Under the pieces are notes generated by a model. The model ran no database searches. It was not told the DNA's origin and was given only the letters and a program-made list of their open reading frames with translations. Shown here in pieces: positions 8,698 through 17,662 of a stretch of 38,584 nucleotides of DNA. A program made the position numbers and the translations under genes. The DNA is from Bacteroidota bacterium (GTDB lineage: Bacteria > Bacteroidota > Bacteroidia > UBA4408), in the NCBI GenBank assembly GCA_963169745.1, contig CAUJCU010000003.1, positions 1 through 38,584 on the forward strand, written 5' to 3'. The stretch's first letter is position 1, and the number at the start of each line of letters is the position of its first letter.

Positions 8698-9738
8698 TTA
8701 ATTGGTTTCCAGCACCTGTAAAAGCTCGTCCAATTTTGGAGTTAAAATGATTTCGGTTCTTCGGTTCTTTCTGCGTGCCTGTGCGGTGTTTTCAGTGTCA
8801 ATAGGAAAATATTCACCATGTCCTGCAGCGGTCAAACGTTTCGGATCAACTGTGCTATTAGCTGTAATCAGTTTTACAATAGAAGTTGCCCGCAATACGC
8901 TTAAATCCCAATTGTCCTTTATACCTCCACTTGGACTAGAATACGGAACATTGTCAGTATGTCCCTCTACCAAAACATTAATATCAGGGCTTTGCTCTAA
9001 AACTTTTGCCAAACTCTTTATGGCCTCTGCGCCTTTAGGGTCAACCGTGATGCTGCCACTGGCAAAAAGCAATTTCTCTTCAAGCGATACATAAACTTTC
9101 CCATTTTTTTGTTCTACTGTTAATCCACTGTTCTGAAAGCCAAGTAATGCGTCAGATACTTTGTTTTTCAATGCCTTTACCGTAGAATCTTTTTGCGCCA
9201 ATATTTTTTGTACTTCATTTAGTTTTGCTTCACGTACTTTAAGTGCTTCCTGAGCCTCTTTTAGCTCATTGGTCAACTTATCTAAAGTATTTTTTCTATC
9301 TTCCAACTCTTGCTTCGTTTTTTTCAGGGCATCTTGTTCGCGTTGTAACTGCTCTTGTGAAAGCTGATAATTAGACACTAACAGCTTGTTTTCATTGGCA
9401 TTCCCCTCTAATAACTCTTTATTTTTTGCCAAAAGTAAATCGTAAGTCTGATTTAGTTTATCATAATTTTTTGATAACAATCGCATAGAATTACCCATAA
9501 TCAATGTGTCATTTTGTAAATTCCCAACCTTGCGTTTAAGAAGTTGTACATCATTTTCGCATTCTGTTAACTTGGTGTTGCAGCTTAAATCGGCAGCCTT
9601 CATTTCGGCCAATTCTTGAGCACATTTTTTTTCTTTATTCTTTAGTTCTTCAAATTGGCGCGCAGGGACACAAGAGGTAATAAAACTTATACCCAACATA
9701 ACCCCCAATGGCAATATATACGCTTTAATGTTTTTCAT
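8698..9738 (-). CDS. OmpA-family outer-membrane lipoprotein
   Basis: A 346-residue cell-wall-anchoring lipoprotein. The signal peptide ends in the lipobox FITSC, with lipidation at C23. A long coiled coil rich in K, E, L and Q covers about residues 28-195. The OmpA C-terminal peptidoglycan-binding domain spans about 215-340, with VLVEGHTDNVPY, NWDLSVLRATSIVKLI and ARRKNRRTEIIL. It probably tethers the outer membrane to peptidoglycan. It is divergent from the exbB operon and transcribed towards dsbD, with an 82-nt gap that makes co-transcription unclear. Confidence 0.92.
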   Translation of the reverse strand: MKNIKAYILPLGVMLGISFITSCVPARQFEELKNKEKKCAQELAEMKAADLSCNTKLTECENDVQLLKRKVGNLQNDTLIMGNSMRLLSKNYDKLNQTYDLLLAKNKELLEGNANENKLLVSNYQLSQEQLQREQDALKKTKQELEDRKNTLDKLTNELKEAQEALKVREAKLNEVQKILAQKDSTVKALKNKVSDALLGFQNSGLTVEQKNGKVYVSLEEKLLFASGSITVDPKGAEAIKSLAKVLEQSPDINVLVEGHTDNVPYSSPSGGIKDNWDLSVLRATSIVKLITANSTVDPKRLTAAGHGEYFPIDTENTAQARRKNRRTEIILTPKLDELLQVLETN

Positions 9739-10124
9739 TCTATATACTATTTTTTTGTTTCTGAAATTAATTTTTGAAAGTAAATATCGGTAAATTCAAT
9801 CTTATCAAAGATAATTTCCTCGACACGCAAAATTATACTATAAAAATGTAATTTAATAACAAATGCTTGTGTATAGTGTAGCATACTTATTTCTGATGCA
9901 ATGTTATAATTAATGTTAAACCAAAAACTTATGAATTTGATAGTCGTATATACAGCACGTTTCCTTTTTGTAGGCAAAAGAAAGAGCTTATATCCATGAG
10001 GCCAAAAAACAGAGTTTAAACAGATTATTATAACTAACAAAACCTTGTTTATAATTTACTGTTGATATGCCTTTGAAAAGCTTTATGTAAAAGTACTTTA
10101 GCACTAAATAAAAACAGAAAAACT
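9739..10124. other. 386-nt divergent intergenic region (ompA-like / exbB)
   Basis: AT-rich non-coding DNA between divergent operons. On the minus strand TATCTTTG (9813-9806) is an exact TAnnTTTG match about 68 nt before the OmpA-like start. On the plus strand TACTTTAG (10094-10101) is a one-mismatch match 23 nt before exbB. Two minus-strand open frames here begin or end without family resemblance, and I do not regard them as genes. No repeats or strong hairpins were noticed. Confidence 0.5.
9806..9813 (-). promoter_or_regulatory. -7 element for the OmpA-like gene
   Basis: Minus-strand TATCTTTG matches TAnnTTTG. It would give a leader of about 60 nt for the OmpA-like lipoprotein, longer than for the other genes here. 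Confidence 0.35.
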
Positions 10125-10835
10125 ATGATATTATCGCTGATTTTGCAAATTAGTGAGAATGTGAGTAATGCTGCAGCTAACATACCTGCTATGGCCGAAC
10201 AACACGCCAAAGAAGACACACTCTCATTGCTCGATTTAATTATGAAAGGAGGTTGGATAATGGTTCCTATAGGACTATTATCCGTCGTAAGCATTTATGT
10301 ATTGATTGAAAAATACGTCAATATAAGAAATGCTGGAAAAATAAGCAGTGGCTTTATGCAAAGCGTTATTGAACAAGTTAAGAAAGGAAATTTAGATGGA
10401 GCCGCTTCTCTTTGTAAATCAAACCATGCAGCCGTTGCAGCCGTTGTTGAAAAAGGTATTTCACGTATTGGGAAGCCCATTAAGGAGATTGAAAGCGCTA
10501 TGGAAGGTATCGGTAAATTGGAAATTGCCAAGATGGAAAAAAACCTAGGAATCCTTGGAATTATTGCCGGTATAGCTCCTATGTTCGGATTTATAGGAAC
10601 TATTTCAGGGGTAATTAAAATATTCTATAACATTTCATTAGCCGACAATATTAGTATTGGATTAATTTCAGGGGGCTTATACGAAAAAATGATTACCAGT
10701 GCAGCCGGTCTTGTAGTAGGTGTTTTCTCTTTTGTAAGTTACCACTATTTAAATTTAATGATTGACCGAAACATTTATAAAATAGAAGCAAGCTCTATAG
10801 AATTTATTGATGTATTACAAGATACCAAATCATGA
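10125..10835 (+). CDS. exbB: MotA/TolQ/ExbB proton-channel protein
   Basis: Inner-membrane proton-channel subunit that powers TonB- or Tol-type energy transduction, 236 residues. The first membrane helix is at about residues 45-65 (GGWIMVPIGLLSVVSIYVLIEKY). The MotA_ExbB domain covers about 95-225, with two more helices (LGILGIIAGIAPMFGFIGTI and ITSAAGLVVGVFSFV). It overlaps exbD by 4 nt (ATGA) and heads an exbB-exbD-tonB-folC operon. ExbB is preferred over TolQ because an ExbD- and a TonB-like gene follow, but a Tol assignment cannot be fully excluded. Confidence 0.9.
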   Translation: MILSLILQISENVSNAAANIPAMAEQHAKEDTLSLLDLIMKGGWIMVPIGLLSVVSIYVLIEKYVNIRNAGKISSGFMQSVIEQVKKGNLDGAASLCKSNHAAVAAVVEKGISRIGKPIKEIESAMEGIGKLEIAKMEKNLGILGIIAGIAPMFGFIGTISGVIKIFYNISLADNISIGLISGGLYEKMITSAAGLVVGVFSFVSYHYLNLMIDRNIYKIEASSIEFIDVLQDTKS

Positions 10836-11233
10836 ACCTAAGGCGCAACAGAAAGAGATTTGAAGCTGAAGTTGGAGCATCGAGCATGAGTGATATTATG
10901 TTTTTTCTGATGCTCTTTTTTCTTATTGTTTCAACATTGGTTAATCCAAGTGTTATAAAACTTATGCTACCCAAAGCTAGTTCTTCTCAATCGGTAAATA
11001 AACAGCAATTTACTCTTGAAATGTCGCTCGATAAACAATTTTCATTAAATGGCCAACGCCTAACCTTTGAAGAGATTGAACCTCAACTTACAACTCTTGT
11101 AACCGGAATTCATGAGCCTACCGTTGTGTTACGTATTGACAACGGTTTAAGTGTCCAGGACTTAGTAGATGTTTTGGCTATCGGAAATAAATTAAAGGTG
11201 AAAATGATTATGGCCACACAAGCACCAAAATAA
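10832..11233 (+). CDS. exbD: ExbD/TolR biopolymer transport protein
   Basis: Partner of ExbB, 133 residues. A short basic cytoplasmic N-terminus is followed by one membrane helix at about residues 20-40 that starts with the conserved proton-carrying aspartate D21 (SMSDIMFFLMLFFLIVSTLV). A periplasmic domain follows and includes LRIDNGLSVQDLVDVL. Its start overlaps the exbB stop by 4 nt, indicating translational coupling. Standard length for the family. Confidence 0.92.
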   Translation: MNLRRNRKRFEAEVGASSMSDIMFFLMLFFLIVSTLVNPSVIKLMLPKASSSQSVNKQQFTLEMSLDKQFSLNGQRLTFEEIEPQLTTLVTGIHEPTVVLRIDNGLSVQDLVDVLAIGNKLKVKMIMATQAPK

Positions 11234-11293
11234 TTATTTATTCGTGTTTATGGAATTAATAACTCTTGTGCATCTTCCTAATAAAATAAGCTT

Positions 11294-12160
11294 ATGAATG
11301 GAACTGAAAATATTCAAAAAGAAAAGTGGGTTGCACTAGGAGGAACCATACTTTTTCATGGATTATTATTCGTGCTATTCCTGCTTGTCATCTTTAAAAC
11401 ACCTATTCCTCCTTTTCCAGACACCGGAGGAAACGGCATTGAGGTAAACTTCGGTACTTCTGATGATGGAATGGGAACTATTCAGCCTGAAGAAGCGTCA
11501 AATCCCGCTGAAAATGTTTCAACTGCCGAAGAGGTGAGTCTTGAGCCAATGAAAATTTCTACCCCGGTACGCCCGGTAGCCAACAAAATACTTACTCAAG
11601 AAACAGAAGAAGCACCACCTATAACTAGTACTAATAATACCGAAATAGAAAAGAACACCGCTGCTGAAGAACCTAAACCGGAGCCTCGTAAACCAAAAGC
11701 TGCTGCTTTATATCCCGGAAAAAAAACCAATGGGGGTAGTACCTCACAAGGAGAAGGGGAGACACAGAAATCAGGTGACCAGGGATCTAAAGATGGCAGC
11801 CATTCCGCTACTTACCACGGCCCTGGTGGAGGAACTGGTAATGCTCCCGGAAATGGAACAGATGGAAATGGTGGTGACGGGCGTGGAGGACCACGGTATT
11901 CATTAACGAATCGTAAGGCTGCAAGCTTACCCGTACCTCGTGCTGCATTTCAAGAAGCAGGAAAAGTAGTGGTTGAAATTACCGTAGATAATAAAGGAAA
12001 TGTTATTAAAGCTAAACCGGGTGTTAAAGGCTCTACTACTTCAAACCCTACTTTATTGGATATTGCCCAAAAAGCTGCACTAAACGCTAAGTTTAATGCT
12101 TCTGCCGATGCGCCCGAAGAACAAAAAGGCACCATTACCTATAATTTTATTTTGAAATAA
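11294..12160 (+). CDS. TonB-family energy transducer
   Basis: A 288-residue TonB-like protein. It has one N-terminal membrane anchor (about 13-36), a Pro/Glu-rich periplasmic linker (about 50-140, with EEPKPEPRKPK) and an unusual glycine- and asparagine-rich segment at about 150-200 (GPGGGTGNAPGNGTDGNGG). The C-terminal TonB domain (about 205-288) has KVVVEITVDNKGNVIKAKPG and ends TITYNFILK. It should couple ExbB/ExbD to outer-membrane receptors. It starts 60 nt after exbD and ends 20 nt before folC. Confidence 0.88.
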   Translation: MNGTENIQKEKWVALGGTILFHGLLFVLFLLVIFKTPIPPFPDTGGNGIEVNFGTSDDGMGTIQPEEASNPAENVSTAEEVSLEPMKISTPVRPVANKILTQETEEAPPITSTNNTEIEKNTAAEEPKPEPRKPKAAALYPGKKTNGGSTSQGEGETQKSGDQGSKDGSHSATYHGPGGGTGNAPGNGTDGNGGDGRGGPRYSLTNRKAASLPVPRAAFQEAGKVVVEITVDNKGNVIKAKPGVKGSTTSNPTLLDIAQKAALNAKFNASADAPEEQKGTITYNFILK

Positions 12161-12180
12161 GCAGTAAAGCGACTTTAAGG

Positions 12181-13461
12181 ATGAGAACCTATAAAGAAAC
12201 GCTGGCTTATATGTTTGAGCACTTGCCCCTTTTTCAAAGGGTGGGGAACGCAGCCTACAAAGCCAATTTGGATAATACTTTAAAACTTTGTAATGCACTA
12301 GATAACCCGCAAAATAAATTTAAAACCATTCATATTGCCGGTACTAATGGAAAGGGATCTACCAGTCACATGTTGGCAGCAGCCTTTCAGCAAGCAGGAT
12401 ACAAAACAGGGCTTTACACTTCTCCACATTTAAAAGATTTTAGAGAGCGAATAAAAATTAATGGAAAAAAAATATCACGAGCCTTTGTAATTCAGTTTAT
12501 AGAACAAAACCAAGAACAATTTGAAATTATTAAGCCCTCCTTTTTTGAAATGACAGTAGGTATGGCGTTTCAATATTTTAAGGAAAAGGGAACCGAAATA
12601 GCCATTATTGAAACCGGTCTAGGAGGACGCCTAGACAGTACCAATGTAATAAAACCACTGCTCAGTATAATCACCAACATCAGCAAAGATCATACAGCCT
12701 TATTGGGAAATACACGAGCACTAATTGCACAGGAAAAAGCCGGAATTATCAAATCGCATACCCCAATAATTATAGGTGAAACCCAGCCTGAGGTTAAAAA
12801 AATATTTATTCAAACAGCCCGGCAAATGGAAGCACCTATTTATTTTGCCGATAAAAATTTTAGTTTAATGAATACCCTTAAGCCGGGAATTTTTGAAGTA
12901 AAACACCACAAAAACACCTATATAAAACATCTTAAACCCCAGCTTAAAGGCTTTTATCAATCTAAAAATATTGTTACTGTACTGCAAGGCGTACAACAAG
13001 TTAATGAATTAGGTTTTTTTATAAACAAAAAACAGGTAAAAGAAGCTATTGAAAAAGTTTGTAATATAACCGGACTACAAGGTAGGTGGGAAATTCTTCA
13101 AAAGAAACCTTTATGTATTGCCGATACGGGGCATAACGAAGCAGGAATAAAAGTAGTTTTGAAGCAATTAAAAGAAACACCTTACAAACAATTACACATT
13201 GTTTTGGGAATGGTTAACGATAAAGATATTTCAAAAATATTAAGTATGTTGCCTAAAAAAGCCATTTACTATTTCTGTAAGGCAGCTATTCCAAGAGGTA
13301 CAGATGCCCATGAGTTAGCTTTAAAAGCTGCCGATTATGGATTAAGTGGAAAAACATACAAAAGCGTTAAAGAGGCCTTTATGGCAGCAAAAAAAAAGGC
13401 TACATCAAAGGACTTGGTATTTGTTGGAGGCTCTACCTTTACCGTAGCTGAAGTAATATAA
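12181..13461 (+). CDS. folC: Folylpolyglutamate synthase / dihydrofolate synthase
   Basis: Mur-ligase-superfamily enzyme of folate metabolism that adds glutamate to dihydropteroate or folates, using ATP. It is 426 residues, full length. The P-loop is HIAGTNGKGSTSHM at about 51-64. The nearby YTSPHLKDFRERI motif, ETGLGGRLDSTN (about 142-153) and IADTGHNEAG (about 311-320) are all present. It follows the TonB-like gene by only 20 nt; a housekeeping enzyme behind exbBD-tonB is, from memory, a recurring arrangement in Bacteroidota. No clear terminator follows the stop. Confidence 0.95.
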   Translation: MRTYKETLAYMFEHLPLFQRVGNAAYKANLDNTLKLCNALDNPQNKFKTIHIAGTNGKGSTSHMLAAAFQQAGYKTGLYTSPHLKDFRERIKINGKKISRAFVIQFIEQNQEQFEIIKPSFFEMTVGMAFQYFKEKGTEIAIIETGLGGRLDSTNVIKPLLSIITNISKDHTALLGNTRALIAQEKAGIIKSHTPIIIGETQPEVKKIFIQTARQMEAPIYFADKNFSLMNTLKPGIFEVKHHKNTYIKHLKPQLKGFYQSKNIVTVLQGVQQVNELGFFINKKQVKEAIEKVCNITGLQGRWEILQKKPLCIADTGHNEAGIKVVLKQLKETPYKQLHIVLGMVNDKDISKILSMLPKKAIYYFCKAAIPRGTDAHELALKAADYGLSGKTYKSVKEAFMAAKKKATSKDLVFVGGSTFTVAEVI

Positions 13462-13596
13462 TTGCAGCACAACTACGATTTAATCTTGTATCTAAATGAA
13501 TATCAACAGTATAACAAGGTTGAATTAATCGAGAATAACTTCACTGGGCTATCTTTTTTTCTTTCAGAACTTTAGTATTCTTTTCAGTTTTCTGAT

Positions 13597-13604
13597 TACT
13601 TTTG
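13597..13604 (+). promoter_or_regulatory. -7 element abutting the lepA start
   Basis: TACTTTTG is an exact TAnnTTTG match and is followed by only CACCCTT before the ATG at 13612. Transcription would start within a few bases of the start codon, so lepA mRNA is predicted to be leaderless or nearly so. Confidence 0.5.
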
Positions 13605-13611
13605 CACCCTT

Positions 13612-15399
13612 ATGGAAAATATCAGAAATTTTTGTATTATCGCTCACATTGACCACGGCAAAAGCACCCTAGCTGATCGTTTGCTTGAATATACCAATAC
13701 AGTATCTAAAAGAGAGCTTCAAAATCAGCTTCTTGATGATATGGATTTAGAGCGAGAACGTGGAATTACCATTAAAAGTCATGCCATACAAATGGACTAT
13801 GAATTACATGGGAAAAAGTATATTTTTAATTTAATTGATACTCCAGGGCACGTAGATTTCTCTTATGAGGTATCTCGCTCAATTGCTGCTTGTGAAGGTG
13901 CTTTACTTGTTGTAGATGCCGCACAGGGAATACAGGCTCAAACTATTAGTAATTTATATTTGGCCCTAGAAAACGATTTAGAAATAATACCTATACTTAA
14001 TAAAATAGACCTCCCAAGCGCTAATCCCGAAGAGGTAAAAGACCAAATAGTAGATTTGCTTGGCTGCAAACGAGATGATATTATGGTTGCCTCCGGAAAA
14101 ACAGGAGCAGGTGTTCATGAAATACTTGAAGCGGTAGTACATCGAATACCCCCGCCTAAAGGAAATGCTGAGGAGCCTTTACAAGCATTAATTTTTGACA
14201 GTGTTTACAACAGTTTCAGAGGAATTATTGCCTATTTTAAAGTAAAAAATGGGGTAATAAAGAAAGGGGAGCAAGTAAAGTTTGTAAATACCGGTATGGA
14301 ATACTATGCCGAAGAAATAGGAACCTTGAAGCTAAAACCGGAACCTAAAGCACAAGTTTCTGTTGGCGATGTAGGGTATATCATTTCGGGAATTAAGTCG
14401 GCACGTGAAGTAAAAGTTGGGGATACCATAACTCAAGTTAATCGCCCATGCAGTAGTGCTATTCAAGGTTTTGAAGATGTTAAACCAATGGTTTTTGCCG
14501 GAATTTATCCAGTAGATACTGAAGACTTTGAGGAACTTCGATTCAGCATGGAGAAATTACAACTGAACGATGCCTCTTTAACTTGGGAGCCTGAATCAAG
14601 TGCAGCTTTGGGCTTTGGCTTCAGATGTGGTTTTTTAGGGATGTTGCATATGGAAATTATTCAAGAACGTTTGGAACGCGAGTTTAACATGACAGTAATT
14701 ACCACAGTACCCAATGTGAGCTATCATGCCTATACAACAAAAGGAGAAATGATTACTGTAAATAACCCTTCTGATTTGCCCGAGGTTAGCCGTATAGATC
14801 ATGTTGAGGAACCCTATATCAAAGCTCAAATCATTACTAAGTCTGAATTTGTAGGGAGTATAATGACTTTGTGTATAAATAAAAGAGGAGAACTTCAAAA
14901 TCAAGTTTATTTAACTACCGACCGTGTAGAGCTGCAGTTTGATATGCCCTTAGGAGAAATTGTATTTGATTTTTATGATCGCTTAAAAACCATAAGTAAA
15001 GGCTATGCCTCTTTTGACTATCATCCCATTGGATATAAAACTTCGGCCTTAACAAAGTTAGATATTTTACTGAACAGTGAACCTGTAGATGCCCTATCTG
15101 CCCTTATTCATCGTGATAATGCTTATGAGTTTGGCAAAAAAATATGCGAAAAACTAAAAGAACTTATTCCACGACAGCAATTTGAAATTCCTATACAAGC
15201 TGCTATAGGCGCCAAAATTATTGCACGCGAAACCATTAGAGCCCTTAGAAAAGATGTAACTGCTAAATGTTATGGAGGAGATATATCTAGAAAACGTAAA
15301 TTACTCGAAAAACAAAAAGAAGGGAAAAAAAGAATGCGGCAGGTAGGAAGTGTTGAAATACCGCAACAAGCCTTTATGGCTGTTTTAAAACTCGATTAA
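13612..15399 (+). CDS. lepA: Elongation factor 4 (LepA)
   Basis: Ribosome-associated translational GTPase, 595 residues, standard length. The G domain shows AHIDHGKST (11-19), DTPGHVDF (about 76-83) and NKID (about 130). Domains related to EF-G III and V follow. The LepA-specific C-terminal region is present ([19 protein letters not shown], then [22 protein letters not shown]). It is separated from folC by 150 nt with its own promoter-like element, and is convergent with the acyl-CoA dehydrogenase. Confidence 0.98.
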   Translation: MENIRNFCIIAHIDHGKSTLADRLLEYTNTVSKRELQNQLLDDMDLERERGITIKSHAIQMDYELHGKKYIFNLIDTPGHVDFSYEVSRSIAACEGALLVVDAAQGIQAQTISNLYLALENDLEIIPILNKIDLPSANPEEVKDQIVDLLGCKRDDIMVASGKTGAGVHEILEAVVHRIPPPKGNAEEPLQALIFDSVYNSFRGIIAYFKVKNGVIKKGEQVKFVNTGMEYYAEEIGTLKLKPEPKAQVSVGDVGYIISGIKSAREVKVGDTITQVNRPCSSAIQGFEDVKPMVFAGIYPVDTEDFEELRFSMEKLQLNDASLTWEPESSAALGFGFRCGFLGMLHMEIIQERLEREFNMTVITTVPNVSYHAYTTKGEMITVNNPSDLPEVSRIDHVEEPYIKAQIITKSEFVGSIMTLCINKRGELQNQVYLTTDRVELQFDMPLGEIVFDFYDRLKTISKGYASFDYHPIGYKTSALTKLDILLNSEPVDALSALIHRDNAYEFGKKICEKLKELIPRQQFEIPIQAAIGAKIIARETIRALRKDVTAKCYGGDISRKRKLLEKQKEGKKRMRQVGSVEIPQQAFMAVLKLD

Positions 15400-15690
15400 G
15401 AAGTAAGCGTAACTGCAATTTACAGGGGATAATTTTCTGCCAATAAGTTTTTCTCGCTACTTCCTAAGCCCACTAATTTGTGTAGGTATTTTTAAAAAGT
15501 AATTGGCTCTATGGCTAAACTACTATAACACATGCTTCATATAGAAGTTATGGTTAAGCATATTTGTTCAGCACAAAAAATTGAGCTGTTTAATTAGGTA
15601 AATAAAAAACCTATTTGACTCAATTACTTCATTCCTAAGTGTGGTACTTTACTCCAAAAAACTCATTAGAAATAATAAGCATAGAAACTA
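15400..15690. other. Structured intergenic region after lepA, possible ncRNA
   Basis: About 290 nt with no gene. GAAGTAAGCG (15400-15409), directly after the lepA stop, pairs with CGCTACTTC (15455-15463) with one bulged A. Further on, AATTGAG (15579-15585) pairs with CTCAATT (15619-15625), and inside it AATTAGGT (15592-15599) pairs with ACCTATTT (15609-15616) at 7 of 8 positions. Together with the strong terminator at 15691-15731 this resembles a small structured RNA, or remnants of a repeat. No promoter was identified with confidence. Confidence 0.3.
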
Positions 15691-15731
15691 AAAAGGGGTT
15701 GTGAAAAATAATTTTTCACAACCCCTTTTTT
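15691..15731. terminator. Perfect bidirectional terminator, lepA / acyl-CoA dehydrogenase
   Basis: A 19-bp perfect inverted repeat (arms 15691-15709 and 15711-15729) has a single central base and GGGGTTGTG/CACAACCCC at its base. It is flanked by A5 on the left and T7 on the right. It lies between convergent genes and should stop transcription from both directions. Confidence 0.9.
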
Positions 15732-15746
15732 TAGAAATAGCAACAA

Positions 15747-17525
15747 TTAAAAGCAGTATTTGTTTTCGTTTATCAATTTAGCAGCAATAGTTCTGCGTGC
15801 CTCTTTGCTATTAAAAGGTTCGGTTTTGGTAAAACGTTTTAGTCCCATTAACATCATACGTAATTCATCACCATCAGCAAATGAGTTTATAGCCTCTTTC
15901 CCATTTTTATTTATTCTATCTGCTGCATCGTGTATAAAAACACGCATTATAGCCAATTGTTCTTGACATTTTTCTTGCCCCCTAATTCCACATAATTTCT
16001 CAACTCGCAGCATAACACTTTCTGCTTGATACAAATCAATCAGCATATCTGCAATATTCATCAATACTTCTTGTTCTTTCGAAAGCTCCATCATTAGTTT
16101 TTGAGCAGCACTTCCGGCTACCATCAATATGGCCTTTTTAAAATTAGCAATATATTTCTTTTCTGTGCTAAACAGAGTAGTTTCTTCAGTACCAAAATCA
16201 GGAATACTCATAAGCTCTCCGGCAACTTTTTGAGCCGGCCCCATTAAATCTAACTCTCCTTTCATAGCTCTTCTCAACATCATATCTACAATCAGCATTC
16301 TGTTAATTTCATTCGTTCCTTCAAATATCCTGTTTATACGACTATCACGATATGCTCTATCCATAGGGGCCTCAGCACTATATCCCATACCCCCATATAT
16401 TTGAACGCCTTCATCTACCACATAATCCAATACTTCACTTCCCGCTACTTTTAATATAGCTGCTTCGGGTGCAAACTGCTCTACTCCTTTTAATATAGCT
16501 TTTCCTTTATCTAATCCGGAGGCAACAAAACTGTTAATGGCATCTTCAATATTTTGTGTAACACGGTACAACGCACTCTCAACCGTATAGTTTCTGATGG
16601 CCTGTTCGGCTAATTTGTATTTTATGGCACCGTATTTTGCTATAGGGCGGCCAAATTGCTGACGTTCATTAGCATAGTTCACAGCTAAGGTTGCCGTTCT
16701 TTTGCTTCCTCCTAAAGCTGCGGCTGCAAGCTTAATGCGTCCCATATTTAAAATATTAACCGCAATTTTAAATCCATTTTGTCTTTCGCTCAGTAGGTTC
16801 TCAACAGGAACCTTACAATCATTAAAAAACACCTGTCGGGTGCTGCTCCCTTTAATTCCCATTTTATGTTCTTCAGGATTTAAAGTAACTCCACCAAAGC
16901 TTTTTTCAACTATAAACGCACTTAAATTCTCATCATCATCAATTTTTGCAAACACTGTAAAAATCTCTGAAAAGCCTCCGTTTGTAATCCACATCTTTTG
17001 GCCATTAAGAATATAGTGCTTCCCGTCAGCACTTAAAACAGCCTTTGTTTTTCCACTGTTAGCATCAGAACCTGAATTGGGCTCTGTTAAGCAATAACAA
17101 GCCTTCCACTCACCGCTAACCAACTTAGGAATATACCTCTTTTTCTGCTCTTCATTTCCGTAATAGAGAATTGGTAAAGTGCCAATGCCGGTATGAGCTG
17201 CAATGGATACCGCAAAAGAATGTCCTGCTCCAAGCACCTCTGTAGCTAACATTCCGCTAACAAAATCATTCTCATAACCCCCATATTCTTCAGGAACACT
17301 AAGCCCTAATAAGCCCAATGCGGCTGCTTTATCCAACAAAGAAACAGTAAGTCCTTCTTCTTGTTGATCAATACGTTCTAAGTTAGGCCATATTTCTGCC
17401 GCTAAGAAATCATGACAAGTTTGTGCTATCATTTGCTGATCCTCGTTCCATTGTTCAGGAATAAAAATATCATTTGCTTGTGTTTCGCGGATTAAAAATT
17501 CACCGCCTTTTAATGGATTACTCAT
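15747..17525 (-). CDS. Acyl-CoA dehydrogenase (long, VLCAD-like)
   Basis: FAD-dependent acyl-CoA dehydrogenase of about 592 residues. The N-terminal helical, beta-barrel and C-terminal helical domains are all present (CYCLTEPNSGSDANSG, KMWITNGGFSEIFTVFAKI, GYSAEAPMDRAYRDSRI, IFEGTNEINRMLI). A C-terminal extension of roughly 150 residues beyond the usual 380-residue core is typical of VLCAD/FadE-like enzymes. The glutamate in IFEGTNEINR occupies the position of the catalytic base region. It acts in fatty-acid beta-oxidation. The open frame extends 21 codons upstream, but MSNPLKGGEFL at 17525 matches the usual start for this group in Bacteroidota. It ends at a strong terminator and is divergent from the SDR gene. 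Confidence 0.92.
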   Translation of the reverse strand: MSNPLKGGEFLIRETQANDIFIPEQWNEDQQMIAQTCHDFLAAEIWPNLERIDQQEEGLTVSLLDKAAALGLLGLSVPEEYGGYENDFVSGMLATEVLGAGHSFAVSIAAHTGIGTLPILYYGNEEQKKRYIPKLVSGEWKACYCLTEPNSGSDANSGKTKAVLSADGKHYILNGQKMWITNGGFSEIFTVFAKIDDDENLSAFIVEKSFGGVTLNPEEHKMGIKGSSTRQVFFNDCKVPVENLLSERQNGFKIAVNILNMGRIKLAAAALGGSKRTATLAVNYANERQQFGRPIAKYGAIKYKLAEQAIRNYTVESALYRVTQNIEDAINSFVASGLDKGKAILKGVEQFAPEAAILKVAGSEVLDYVVDEGVQIYGGMGYSAEAPMDRAYRDSRINRIFEGTNEINRMLIVDMMLRRAMKGELDLMGPAQKVAGELMSIPDFGTEETTLFSTEKKYIANFKKAILMVAGSAAQKLMMELSKEQEVLMNIADMLIDLYQAESVMLRVEKLCGIRGQEKCQEQLAIMRVFIHDAADRINKNGKEAINSFADGDELRMMLMGLKRFTKTEPFNSKEARRTIAAKLINENKYCF

Positions 17526-17632
17526 AAGTTTTAATTTTTGTCTTCTCAAAGTAACGGCTTTTATATTAAATTTAAAAGTGCTTATCAATTTAATGAAGCA
17601 ATTACGAATTAAAATATATCAAAATAAGATGC

Positions 17633-17640
17633 TATTTTTG
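17633..17640 (+). promoter_or_regulatory. -7 element for the SDR operon
   Basis: TATTTTTG is an exact TAnnTTTG match 22 nt before the TTG start at 17663. It lies in the 137-nt divergent spacer with the acyl-CoA dehydrogenase. Confidence 0.45.
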
Positions 17641-17662
17641 TATTCTATTAATCCCAATAATT

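Noticed and set aside
9747-10294. Two minus-strand open frames in and next to the ompA-exbB spacer
   Set aside because: One is AT-rich spacer translation; the other is antisense to exbB. Neither shows a recognisable domain or start context.
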